Source: Larus michahellis
Taxonomy: Eukaryota > Chordata > Aves > Charadriiformes > Laridae
NCBI RefSeq assembly: GCF_964199755.1
Contig: NC_133901.1
Span: 49,015,324 to 49,079,323, forward strand
Length of the DNA stretch: 64,000 nucleotides
Reading direction: 5' to 3'
This document shows positions 16,751-29,983 of this stretch, in pieces. The first letter of the stretch is position 1. The number at the start of each line of letters is the position of its first letter. The notes beneath the pieces were generated by a model. The model made no database searches, was not told the origin of the DNA, and saw nothing but the letters and a program-made list of their open reading frames with translations. The position numbers and the translations under genes were made by a program.

Positions 16751-19700
16751 CCCATTTAGTGTTCCAATAGGAGCACAGGCACCGTAAACAAAAACGGTAC
16801 TGTGTTGCTAACAATGTAAAATCGTCAAATAGAGTCGTTACTTTAGCACTAGGATCTTCCCCCCTGGATCCAGGGCAAAGAACATCCCAGGAAAACACCC
16901 ACAACTTGGGAGATTTCTGATGCTCACATCCCTGTGAATCGGCGGTGGTTGTACTGCAACTATTGCCATGGCATCAGTTTCAGCAGAAAATTCTCATTTA
17001 AAAAAAAAAAAAAAAAACCACACAAAAACCCAAACCACATGCTGCAGTAAAGGTCAAATATTTGGAGCTGAAACAAAGTCTGACTGGTCGCCATCGTTAA
17101 AGGTCTGTCAGCACTTTTCCCAACTCCAGTAGGTAAGTCTAGATATGAACTAAATCTCACAGTGTATAACACCCCACATGTTATCTAATAGCATTTTTAT
17201 GTTTTAATTGCTTATCTTTCAGAAATCACTGTGCAAGAAAAGCCTGCCTCTTTTTACATGAGCACTAGTATCAAACTCGCAGCTAAAGCGGATGATGCTG
17301 TACATTAGGCTCACAAAAATGAATCTAGTTGTTTATTGCTTTCCATTTAACCCAGCAGCATGTGGAAAGACAAACACAACGGGCAACTAAAAGGCAGGCC
17401 CAGGAACAATCATGAGAAGGGAACCATCGGTAACATACAATGAATGCACACTACAATAATTGATATAATCTGTGGTTTTATTCCAATTCCAGACCAGATC
17501 AGGAACAAAAATATTCCACTGCAAAGGGAGGCTGACAGACACGATAAAACCGCGTGCCACAAATGTAGCCCTTTCATGTCACATAAGAACCGAACGAGCA
17601 TTTTTTTGGGGCTTTCCTTTCTGCCAGTTCACAGGAAGCACTTGTACCTGCCGTTAAGACACTACTGCCACAGGTGCAACCCAGTAGTTGTCATTTATTA
17701 GTGGCTTACCTTGCACTGATTGCCTGTCTTTGCTGTCAGGAACCATAAGGAAGCAAGGACCTTTGACATAAGCAGGGCTGAATCATCCACACATGGGCTG
17801 TCTCCTGGTTGCTCCGTTCTACTTCTACTGAAGTGCAGTCACCACAGATTTAAACGTGCCTCTGTGCCTGGTAACAGACTATTGCAGTAATGAGCCGAAC
17901 ACCACAACAGGACATTAGAGGGCAGCAAGCACACTCTTGTTACTACCTGGCTTTATCCCAGAGATAGCCAAGGGAAAGGTAAACACCTGTGCCCCGGTGC
18001 TTGGGGGTGAAATGTTTCCATACCCGTTCCAAAAACAGCTCCAAACAAGTTTCCTCGTTTTGAAGGACTGCAGTATGCAACAGGCAGATTTAAGAATGTA
18101 CCACACCAAGTTGAACCATGTGAAGAGTGCAACATTAATTGAAATAATCTGAAGAATTTCTATGGCACAGCAAGAACATAAATGCTCGAGTCACTCACAG
18201 TCACTTATAAAATCCAGGGCATCATAATCTCACATGAAAGGATTTTTATTTATGAAAGTGTGATTAAGTCTCCTTGTAATATGCAGACAGACAACCCCTA
18301 CTCCAGCCACACCAGGCAGGAATGCGGTGCTACAGTTCACACAAACAAGATGCACAGCCATGCTCAGGTCATTGGTTATCTCAACTGTCTTTATTTTATT
18401 CAGAATGACACCCGAGGAAAGGCTGGCTATCACTGAAAGTTGTGATTAAGGCTTTTTACATGTTCTAACAAAATGGAGTTATTTGAACTACCAACGTTCC
18501 TTACCACAAAACTCCAATTACACCACCAGCTTCTGTAACACGCTTGAAAAGCACGATTGAAAGCCATCTTTATAAGCCTCACTTGAGAGATGTCAAGAGA
18601 TAGACACTTCCTTTTTATGCTCAAAATAGTGATTTATGACAGCATATTTTAGGAAAACTCTTATTTTCACAGTCGTCTTTACTACTGCAGAACCCTTTTA
18701 TCTCTCCAGTTGCCCATCAGCATTATAACAAATAAAACTACTTAAAAGTTTAAAGGCTAAGGACTAGTGAAGTGATGCACATGAAAACAGTAAAATGAAT
18801 GGGTTCAAGCTTTCTATTACTAATTTGTATGAAGAGTGGAAGAGAAAGTCCACGGTATCTGCTTTTATTTCACTTACACATTTTGTAACCTCAGGAAAAA
18901 TAGCTAGAGCTGAGCAGGTAGTGAAGAAGTCAGACCCCTACAGCCCTATCAAAAGCTTACAAAAAACTGAGAAACATCATTGTTGTAGCCACACTTGTTT
19001 ACATATGCAAATAAGACATTGTTCATAAGCAAAAGACATTTTGAAGCAAGTCCTTTATCTGCCCAGGTACTACAGTTAGATTATTTTTACTTTTTTTCCA
19101 AGAAGAAGCCTGGACACAACTTGTGAGGCACCAAAGATGGTTTAAACTAAAAAGATAACCCATACTAAAATTCAAATATCTGGCTGCATGGTCTCTAGCT
19201 TTAAGTGGTCAAGCACATAAAACCAATTCAAATTAAAAATACAGTTTACAAGTGTTAACATGCAACAAAAAGAGTAAGAAATTGCACCTTACGTGCTTCT
19301 TCCACCATCAAGTAGTGGAAGTGCTCCTCATAAAAGGGCATCTAGAGACAACAGCAGTACAGGTATTCCAAAGCACAAGCGCTGACAAACCTTCTCTTCG
19401 TCATGGAACAAAACCAGTCAAATGCACTAACAAGCCTGCTCAGGAGCCTGAGCTAGAAGCTTAAGCTCTGCTCTATCTACTGCAAAGAAGGTGTCCCAGC
19501 TATTCCACAGCTAAAGCCTAAACACAGGCAGCTGACAACAGAGTACTTAACTCCAGAATTTGAGTATGAGGGTAACAATGCAGGATGGAACAAGACCTCA
19601 AGCAAATCACTAGGACTTTTATGGGGGTTATGTCTAATCCAGCATGAACGGAACACAGCTTGCAAACCAGAGATAAATCTTCCTGATCATAAGCTAGCCA

Positions 19701-20590
19701 CCTGCCTTATAAAGGAAGCTGCTGTGACCTACAGGCTGCGAGACTTAAGTATCAACATACCCTTCTCAGCTATGAGAGATTGTAAGTATGTTCCAGGCAC
19801 TCTCCTGAACTCCGTAAACCCCCATTCTTAACCATAAGCACTGTAACTACATGTATTTAATATATTCCACAGCAAAAGCAGTCACAGCTAGTTATGTTTG
19901 ACCTCAAGGGATGTTATGTTCACACACCAAATATCTCTCATATTTCCATTATCTCTTAATTTTACCCTGGAAAAACATGAGAGTTTTTCCATTATTCCAC
20001 GTTTCTGGACTTAAAATTGGTATCAGCCAAGATTTATCAGTCAAAGGGAAAGCAAAATCAGATGCATTTTCCTGTCTCCATTTAAAATTAAGCCTTTATT
20101 TCAGTCATTTTAAGCAGAAACCTCTCACAGCAGTTGGGATAAGCAGGCTGTTACACCATTATACTGTTACATTCAGTTGCAGAGATACGTCTCACTTCAT
20201 ACAAATATAAGCAAAAGGTGTGTTTGTGGTGGTTTTTTACCCCTTGGGCAAAAGCACCAAGGAGCAGTTCTTAAATGTCTCAGTGTGCCAAGTACATCAT
20301 TCTGCACTCTTTGCATGAGGAGGCCAACTAGTAATGCAGTAAATCTTGTCTGTGGAACACAGAGAAGTAAACCGTTGTGTCATGACAAGTCTTACCTGAC
20401 AGAAAAGCACATTCAACTTGCTTGAGGAATCCCAACTGTTCGGTGAAAACCATCTATACTCAATGTGGTCGTGGGCAGGGGTCCTTAATTGCACAAAAGG
20501 TACAGAGCACTACTTCTTGGATTAAGTTAAAACTAACTGAGCACTACCCTCATATCTCAAATTCTTAAAATATCTGAGGCACAAGTATAT
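16751..20590. other. Intergenic interval between the isolated CpG island and the VDAC2 3' end
   Basis: No exon series is recognised. A forkhead-like GTAAACAAAAAC at about 16786 lies just beside the island, and a poly(A) tract begins near 17000. Several TTTATT and ATTTTATT stretches (for example 18240-18250 and 18385-18400) could be distal VDAC2 poly(A) signals on the - strand if its 3' UTR is long, but nothing selects them. Confidence 0.6.
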
Positions 20591-20602
20591 GTGTGTACTT
20601 GT

Positions 20603-20608
20603 TTTATT
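20603..20608 (-). terminator. Probable VDAC2 polyadenylation signal
   Basis: AATAAA on the - strand, 441 nt after the VDAC2 stop codon, is the first canonical signal downstream. A second AATAAA at 20095-20100 would give a 3' UTR of about 0.95 kb and may be used as an alternative. Confidence 0.5.
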
Positions 20609-21043
20609 CATAATTTGTCTTGGGATACCAAATGTATTTCTACTTAAGGTGATTTAACAAAACCGTTGACCTCGTTTCAAAACATCCACTGATCCATTTT
20701 TCATTCAATGGCAATATCAAATGTTAAAAGGAACATAAAAACAAACATGCACACAATTGTACAGTTTTCATAAATGTCTATTTCATTATTTGTGGGTAGC
20801 GCATTAAACAGTTAAATACATTTAAATAATGTTTAAGTGACTGCACTAATGCAGAATTTTAACTAGATGGGTAACCAATTTAACTAGAAACCAGCTAACA
20901 AGTAACTGTCTAAATACTTCAAATACAGCTCTTGTTCTAGGTCATCCTTCTCGGGGAAAAAAAAGCCTGCTGGTCACATTGGAAATACATTTTAAGGCCA
21001 AATTCTTCTGATATCCCTTCTCTGCAGCAGTTTCTTCACCTTT

Positions 21044-24000
21044 TTAAGCCTCCAATTCCAGGCCAAGACCAAGTTTATGGCCACCAGCATTGATGCTCTT
21101 TCCATCTATCAGGGCAGAGAGTGTAAGCTTCACACCTGTAAGATTTTTAAAGAGCATGTTTACAACATACAATAAAGTAACTTTCATACAACCCAATCTC
21201 TGTCATTATGAGTCCCAACTACAGCCCTTTTTATATTTCATTACTTTCCTCTAAAGACTTCTACAGAAGAATCCATTTACCCATTAAATTTATTGAAAGC
21301 TAGCCATGTGAATCAAGCTAGGCACTTTTTGTAAATACTGTTTTAGAAATTGGATATATAAAGTCTCTTATTGGTAAGTACACAAGAGCTCTCCTTTTCT
21401 AAGTTAAGGTGTGCAAGGAAGAACAAAAATTCTGTATAAAAACACAAGACATTTGTACCAAGGAAGGGATGGAATGAAACTACAATTTTTACTGTTTTTC
21501 AAATAAGGAACTAACCAATGGTAATACAGCATTAACAGGCACTTTCATATTTAAAACAGTACAAGTAAAGTTCTGGAGGTTTTTTTTTTACTAAGTATGA
21601 AGAGCAGGAAGTGTGTTCTTTTGACAATTAATCATTATTTCAAGTACTGCAATCATCCAGTATGATATAACTGGAGAAAGCAATGCAAAAAAAGACTGCT
21701 TTCCACAGCCTAAAGCTAAGCTATCAAACACCATACAATCCAATCCTACACAAATCAATGAGGAATATGATGCAGAAATACCATTGGATACAATGGAATT
21801 TGTTTGGTTTAGTAAAAAGGTTTGATGTGCAACACAAGCTACTATAAAACATCTACTTTGCCTTCAAGACAAAGTTATTGTGAATAAGGGAAATAGTTGC
21901 ATATAAATGCGTAGATCTCAAAGCTTTTCTTTGTGATGCATAAAAGATATGTATGTGACATGAATTCACATGATAACCCTTACCTGGCCTCAGAGTCTGG
22001 GTGTAACCCACTCCAACTAGACTAGAATTGTTCACTTTTGCCTGAAAAAAAAAAAAGACAAAAGCAATTGAAATGTTGTAACTGATTAGTTCTTTGTTAT
22101 CATTCAGAAACTAGAATAACTACGGCAACATCACCATTATTAATTTAACCAAGTTTTACTTGCTCTTCCAATATCTCCGTGCTTACTGGATTCTCTCTTC
22201 CCAGCTACGCCCTTGGCCCCCAACTTACAGCTGAAATAGTAACATATTTAAGAGTAAACAGAACATAATGGCAGGGGGAACTGTTACTGGGATGTAGTTT
22301 GTCAGGCGAACCCCCACACTCCCCCCTTTTCAGAAGGCCATAGCAATTTGCCACTACAGACTCCCAAAAACAAGCCACTTCAGAACAATCCTCTGTGTTC
22401 ATATGATTACAAAAGTGGTAATATCTTGCAGGTCCAGTCAGTCAAGCAGCAAACACCTCATAACATCATCACAAACACAATGTGCAAAATTATTTATCTC
22501 ACTTTGGAACCATTCTATAGAGGAAGTGATGCAACAATCCAGGTTCAATTCTAACTTTATAACATTCAGAAAACTTTTCTGCATATTACCTTTAACCAGT
22601 ATCGCCAGAGTTCTTACCATGAGAACACGACAGAGATCCCAAACACTGGTTATAAAAACATCTGTAAACTTACAGAACTAGACATGAAGGGTGATTTTAA
22701 ATTATTTATTTTTTTTTTATAAATATGTTAAGTCCTCTAGAGCAGCACAACATTTGACAGTCAGATTCTAAAAGAGACTTTGCTGTATGCAACGTTACAG
22801 AATTTAAATACTGCTGGTTTACTTATAACCGCTTGGATTGTAAGAGTAATTCATACAAGACTTCCTGACCTATTACCTTCTTTGGCACTAATAACACACA
22901 GATTCTCAGAAATGGAAACCACACTGTGCTTAGCATAACCCTTCTGGTTAGAGTCATACTTACAGAGATAGAAGCAGTGGAATCCAACTTGTATTTAGCC
23001 GCAATGCCAAAGCGAGTGCTGTTGCTACCTGCTGTCCAAGCCAGGTTTACAGCAGTTTCAAGATTGTCACTCACTTTCTGGTAAATTGACCCACCAAATT
23101 CTGAACCATCATTGCTGCACAATTTAAGAAAAAGAAGTTAGTTTCCTATATTTAAATAATCACAACATTTTTTTTGTTTTTAACTACTTTAAATTTTTGT
23201 TCAAATGAGAATTCCAAAAGTTTGAGTTGTTCCACATTTTTTGTCAGAAGTGGAGATGAACAAAGGCTTCAGGGCAAACTTAAACTGCAGTAAGTGATGG
23301 GGAAAAAAAAATAATATTTCAGAGTGCTGTAGCTAATTCTCACACTAATGTTACACTAACTACTTGAATGCAATTCCAGATCACATCCTTACAAAACTAG
23401 AAGATAAATCTTAATACCTAGGGAATGGGCATTTGGAATTCTATGACTATTGAATACATATGATATTCCTAAAGAATTAGATGACCTTTTTAAAAATCTG
23501 TCACAGTGTTTGACGTTAGTAAACTGAAAAGGAATTCTTACAATCCAGGCTATAAAGTCTTTTGCAGCTTCCTCCCATACCCCTCAGTTTCCATAAACCC
23601 ATTCTCCCCCTCCAAAAAGGACAAACTTCTACCTCAAAAATGACACACTAGAACAATGCCAATTTTTATTAACTTAAATTGAAAACACTTTTCTGCAGTA
23701 GGTTTTGATCAGCATGCTCTGAAGAACATTTAAGATCTAAAGGCAGCAATTCTGAATAAAGTTCATAAGCAGGATCTTACACTTGTTTAGTTACACTCTA
23801 AGTGCACTCTTCATCTAAGACAGTCAAGAAGATGAACCTACCCAAAAAGTCCAAAAGCAAAGCTCTAGTCTTACTCCAGAAACTACTACTGGCCTACTTA
23901 ACCAGTGCTTTGCTAATTACTACCTCTAACACATCTACTACCCTTAAATTATAGTCAGATGCAATTTAATGTAATGGGAAAAAGCACTATGATCAGCTCC

Positions 24001-27000
24001 GTATAACTGAACTATTGCACTTCCAATTGGGATGTACTTCAGTATTTTAAGTTGTAGTATATATTATGCTGTAAGTGCTAACGAGGCACAGGTATTTACT
24101 GTTTTGAAAAAGATAGATACAAAGTAACGTTTATCATTTATCTACAGTTTCTTATTGAAAAATGCACTCCACTTAATGGCCTTGCAAGTACTTCTTGGTG
24201 TTTCAAGCATTTGTATTCAGACTAGAGAGAGGGGTAGAGAAAACCTGCTTCTGTAAATCTGGATCATTTTCAGTACTTACACATTAGTGTGCAGTTGGAA
24301 GTCTCCAGTCTTGTAACCCACAGAGAAGTTATTTCTTGTCAATTTTGATTTGGCACTATCAAAAGTCATCTGATAACCAGCAAGCCAGCCTTCATAACCA
24401 AAGACAGCTGAACCATGTATTGCGGGTCCAGCAAAATCAAAGTCAACATCACAGCCTAGATTTAGGCATTCACGTTTATAAGCTGACTTAATTTTACCGC
24501 TTTTCTTCCTGAAACAGAAAACAGTCATCTTAAGACAAGGCTTGATCTTCCACAATCAACCATTACATTCAAGCTATATGACTCTACACAATGCATCCAA
24601 ATACCATGCACATGCATGCCCTAGACTCAGTCAAAGCACAGCTAGCCCATCAAGAAAGCACAGGGCATTTTGTGATGCATGTAGAGGCATTTCCGTGCCT
24701 TCTGCAATTTTCCAAGTAATTCTATCCCAGAAAATATGCCAAGTGGGCTGTTGTGAAATGTCCAATGCTAACCCCGTAGAATAAGATGTAACGCTAAAAA
24801 GCGGAAGCCTTCAGCACTGGGATTTGCTAATTTGGATCAATAGCAAACCATACAAACATCTCTGTCAGTACAACAGACCAGGTGAACATTTACTGACCAT
24901 GGGCATTGTTACTACCCTAAATATGGTAAAAAGGTTAACAATTCTTACCCTGTATTTGGTGAGAAAGTTGTATCAAATGTCAACTTCAAGCCTTTGGCAA
25001 TCTAATTGAAGGGGGAGAAGATAAGATAAAGCTATAAATTCAGTTCTGCTAGTTAGGTAAAACAAATAAATACTCTTCTTATCTGAGAGCATTTACATCT
25101 TAATTTATTACCTGATCTTCAATTGCAATTTCTGTTCCCAGAGTGTTATCTGTGTTCCATTTTTCTGTGAAAGTCAGCCCATACTCAGCCCACTTGTATT
25201 TGGTCTCCAAGCTCCCATTCACTTTTCCAGTGTCTGTGTTCGATGAACCAGATGTTGTGAATTCCTAAAAAGGACAGTGTCCATGTTATACTGAAGATAC
25301 ACGTGATCCTGAAAGCATTACACAGTGCTAAAAGAGAAAAGACTTCTCTTCAGCAAACACTAAGATCTTGTTATTCTATGCATCAAGTTTAACAACATTA
25401 GACAATTTGTAGGGAGAGAAGAAGAAACAACACACTCCAGAACTGGACAATTCGTGACCACATGGAAGCATCCCCCAAGCCCCATCTCAACTGCAGTGTT
25501 TCTGCCACTATTACAAAATCTACAGGTTCGCAACACAAGTCAGAAGCAAGACAGTAGTTACCATAAGTATTCTTCTTAAAAGCAGAAACAAGTTCTTGAA
25601 AAATCTGATACTCCTAATGAGCAAATTAAAAATTAAACAAAGAGCCAAGGCCACTATAAGGAACATAATGCAACTCCAGTAGAATTCCTTACAGATCACA
25701 TGTATTTTCATTATTCCAGTCAACCACCTCCAAAAATAAATTATGTACAGCTGTAAAGTGTCATAGAATGTCATCATTTTTCATATTGGGGGGTGGGGTG
25801 GGTGGTGGTTTGTTTTTTTGTTTTGGGTTTTTTGTTGTTTAAGAGAGTTCTTGGTCTAACTTGTGTGCCTATGGCTTGAGTGAAAGGCCAGCGCATTTTT
25901 TTTACTGACATCTATAAAATTCCTATTCCCCGACACTTTGGTTTAATAATACACAGGAATAACATTCATGTTTGAATTGTGAGCTAAGGCAACAGCCTGA
26001 TTTTATGCTTCTGGTAGAGTCTTACCTGGAATGCTTGAAAATATTTACAAGTTAGCAATATCACTCATATCTCCTTATTAAATTAAGTAGTCCCTGATGT
26101 CTCTTACTATTTGGATTCTCACAAAGAACAGAATAATTTCTGTGTACCACTATTCAGAAACTAAAGGCAATACCTAGTAGAAGTCTGGTTTGCAAATAAA
26201 TGTTAAGGAGCTTTTTCCACTGAAACACTATAGCCCTTATGGTTTAAAAATCAAATTTTAAAAACATATAAATCAAAGTTTTGATCTCTGACTTCCTCCA
26301 CCCACAGTATCATTTTCACATCAACTCCTCACACTCACTTCCCCCAGAAGGAAACATGGATTTGAAATCACAAGTCCTTAAGCATTTGTATTCTCACAGC
26401 CCAAGACCTACTGCACATCGCAAGAGCGCAAAAGGCTGTTCTTTAATGGTGGCTGATCAAATTTAACTATGGCCAAGACATTTACTTGAATGATGTTAGC
26501 AAACCACTAAACCATCCACACAGTTGTGCAATTCTAGTAAGGTCTATTTCTTGGCAAGTGACAGGGACTACACAACTTCAAGTTCAAATACTGTCATCTT
26601 TAACTTCATGCTTTGTGCTATTTCTGCTGCATGGTGTATATGTGGCAGCAACCATTGTGGTAACAGCTTCATGAGCAGCAAATTATTGCATTATCTCTTA
26701 TCTCTGCTTTAAAACATCTGCAGTACATACATGCCAGCACTTTCTCCTCCTGGGAGGGTTGGCTTTATAACTGATACGGGATTCACGTGACAGCTTGGAT
26801 TGTTCAGAGAGTTTTACCAGTATTACTGTTAGTCCTCAAAAGAAATAAGCTAAAATAAGAACAACTACATCTGTAATAGGGCTCCTGCAAACTGTGCTTC
26901 ATTGGGATACAAACTTCTAGAAAAAAAACACAGCCCATAGAGTTATTATAAGGTTAGTTACCCATGTACTTTGTTTCTAACAGCCAGTTACACTGTTAAA

Positions 27001-28703
27001 GCTCCCAGTTATGAAAAAAAAGTCTATCTTTATCTAGCAAAGTCTTCTCTAGAAATAGATAAAAGTTCCAGGAGGCACTGCTTGTGTGACCAAGACATCT
27101 TGCATGGAACATTATTGCAATACTTTAATACCTTTAAAGAGGTGCCAAAGATTCAACATGCTAGTTCACTGCCAACTACTTCACACAAGCATTAAGATGC
27201 CAGAAATTTCCACCAAATAAAAACAGTATCACAAAGGACTTTAGAAATAAATGCTGTGTACTATGGTTGATACATTAAAATACTTCAAAAGCACATCAGC
27301 TATTTGTTCACCTTCAGACATAAGACTAGGCACAACTAAAAAGCCTCTTCATTTTACAGAGGCTACTAAACAGTGCGATATCCCTTTTACAGTCAGAATA
27401 AAGTCAGATCTTCTGAAATTATTTTACACCAGAAGTTTATCACTCATATAACCTATAAACTACTTAACAGCATCTGGAAGGTGTCCTTTCTAAGTAAATA
27501 TCACAACATATGCACAAAAAATATAATGAATAAAATATATTTAGACTCACCACTCCACTTGCAGATTTTGTTTTCACATCCAGTTTCACCAACCCAAAAC
27601 CTTAACAAACAGAAGTCAAAGTTACACCAGTAGGCTTTAACTAAGACCACACACATTTTCCAAGAAGCTGGTTTTCCAGTCAGCCTCAGCCGTGTGCCAC
27701 ATATATACATATATAAAAACAACCATTGACTGACTTCAGTAACACTCAAATTTTAGATGCCACAGCAGGTAGAGGGAGGCCACTCTAGAACAAGCCAGGA
27801 GTTCTGTTCTATCATCACCATATAGAAAGCGGGGAGTAACCTCTCAGTTGTACACTGTACATTTAACTACCAAACAATGACTTCCAAGAGTAAACTTAGC
27901 GACAGACAAAAAACATTCTTTTCTGCTCCCAGGGTGGCATCGGCTTTGTAGTCAATGCCATTTGAAGAGCTACCCCAATGCATGAAATTCATCTCTCATC
28001 ACCAAGAAGAAATATATCAAAGTAAAAAACTGTAAAAGTGGGAAATACATAGCCATTGGAACTGTAATATAAGTAGATTTTATGGAAGTGTCAATTTACA
28101 TTGTTACCCTGACAGCTGAGCGACAGTCTTGGTGAAAAAGCCCCCACATGCATTCCCAAAGATCAGAAAGAAACAGCACTGTAACAAAGCAGAATTTAAC
28201 TATGCAACTGTCTGGTATTTAGGCATTATAAAGGGTTGAAGAATTCCTTATCCCACTAGCTATTCCTCTTTCTATTACAAAATAATGTTACAGTGGTATA
28301 TATCCCTTTCTGTACCAACAAATATCGTGGCGCTGACAGACTGGCAAACAAAATGTACTCCTAAGTTAAATTACACTTGATGCTTACATCCTTGAATACT
28401 TGCACACCTCTGACATTTATGTGGCTAAAGCAGTAAGATTTAACAGACTTCACATCAAAACAGCCCACAGAAAGCCTCCAGTGATCTGTTAGTTGATGGT
28501 AATGATATAAACACAACACACCTTCCCCCTCCCCAGAAACACAGGCCATTTGAGCATTTAATTTTACATAGAGGCTTAAAAAGGCAATTCATTGCTGCAC
28601 CCAAACACCATGATTTATAAAAGGTACTATTCTTACCATATCCTTTATTGAAGATATCTCTGGCAGATTTGCCAAGGTCTACATATGATGGAGGAATCGC
28701 CAT
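21044..28703 (-). CDS. VDAC2: VDAC2, voltage-dependent anion-selective channel protein 2 (complete coding region)
   Basis: Eight coding exons on the - strand join in frame: 28703-28637, 27600-27551, 25264-25112, 25001-24949, 24508-24281, 23114-22964, 22041-21984 and 21135-21044 (TAA). They encode 283 residues, the standard length of the 19-strand mitochondrial porin barrel. Seen: N-terminal helix starting [20 protein letters not shown], Glu73 in TFTEKW, the GLK nucleotide-contact motif at 94-96, [20 protein letters not shown], and the C-terminal LGLELEA. Family role: the outer-membrane channel for ATP/ADP and metabolites; VDAC2 also restrains BAK. VDAC2 rather than VDAC1 or VDAC3 follows from residue similarity and from neighbours COMTD1 and SAMD8. 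It lacks the N-terminal extension of mammalian VDAC2, and only Cys122 and Cys127 are present. The start ATG is five bases into its exon, so the first exon is noncoding. All introns are GT-AG. Confidence 0.97.
25786..25840. repeat. G/T-rich low-complexity tract in a VDAC2 intron
   Basis: A G-rich run (GGGGGGTGGGGTGGGTGGTGG) is followed by T-rich sequence with short G runs. It lies in the intron between exons 27551-27600 and 25112-25264. In the transcript it reads as C/A-rich. A two- or three-layer G-quadruplex on the + strand is possible. Confidence 0.8.
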
Positions 28704-29715
28704 TGGAGCTGAAAAGCAACAGGCTAATTAATAGTGAGCCTTTTATCACTGCACACACACAAAAAACTGTTAACACAACTCTAAAGATACTCTTTAAGGC
28801 AGATGCATATATGAAGGCAGTTAACAGACAGATGGCTCAAACAATTACAGTATTGCGTGAAACACCTACAGATTTTCAGTAATGGTCATGGTGAACACAA
28901 TGCTTACTTGGCTTAGTTAATCTGCTTGTCAAGAAGAGACATCACAAGACCACCCAGTTCTTAATTTTTCAAGTATATTTCTCCATAGATCTTTAATTAC
29001 CAGAAATCAACTAACAGCTCGCATTTCCAGAGTTGACAGTTACCACCAAAAACCAGGAAAACTGGAAACTGGAAAAACTATAATGCAGAGTTATTTCCTG
29101 AAGTTCCACAAAGTAAAATTTGACAGATGCTTAAGAAAATTACCTGAGAGGACTTACAAGGTTTTATTTTCAAAATGTAAAGAGAGTGCATATCTGTCTT
29201 GCAACATCATTTGTCCCACATTTTAAATAGTAGACATACAATTTAAAAAGGAACGTCTAATGCCATTAACTAGCAATCAATCTGATGAAGTTCCCCCCAC
29301 CTCCCCAACTTACAAGAGTTTAAATTTGTGGGGGTGCCTTGTTAATCTAAAACAAACAAGTAGCAGGATTGCTGGGTCACTGAGAAAAGCTCTCTTTAAA
29401 AGTCCCTTTCTCAGATGGGGAGCCTCTGGCAATCTCATCGTTAAAGAACCTGTCATTCAAGACTAGGTATGACCCAGCCTCCCTGGCCCGATAGACAGAT
29501 ATCAGCCTACAGTCTCACACAAGCCTGAATGGTTCTCCTCCCTCTGAAGATAACTCTATCTGTAACTGCCTTCAGTGACTGTTTTCCCATGATTTCAATA
29601 GCAAAAGGCCACTGTTACAGAGGTGCCATATTTTAAAGTTTTAAAATACAGAAAACAGAGCATATTTCAAAGAGTTAATAACACCCCCATGCTGTGAAAG
29701 GGGGGAAAAAAAGGC

Positions 29716-29735
29716 GGGGGGGGGGGGGGGGGGGG
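29716..29735. repeat. Poly(G) run of 20 in VDAC2 intron 1
   Basis: Twenty consecutive G residues are followed by AGGGG, TGCGGGG. This is a strong G-quadruplex candidate on the + strand (C-rich in the VDAC2 transcript). Run length is prone to sequencing and assembly error. Confidence 0.9.
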
Positions 29736-29898
29736 AGGGGTGCGGGGCACAAAGACACAATGAAATTAACTAGTTAAATTGCCATAAAAAGGCTAAAAAC
29801 AAGCAAACAAAAATCTTCTATGTTTTCAAATTGATTGGTGACATGTTTTCCACAGAAAGTCACAGATGTCAGACTAACATGACTGTTTACCTTGCTCC

Positions 29899-29983
29899 TG
29901 TGTGGGGCTTTTTTTGTTGTTTTGGTTTTTGGTGTTTGGGGTTTTTTTGATTTGGTTTTTTTTGTGGGTTTTTTTTTTTTTTT
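29899..29983. repeat. T/G-rich low-complexity tract in VDAC2 intron 1
   Basis: This is a stretch of T runs with interspersed GG/GGG, ending in a 16-17 base T run. On the - strand it is an A/C-rich tract, possibly a decayed poly(A) tail or simple expansion. No element body is recognised beside it. Confidence 0.8.
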
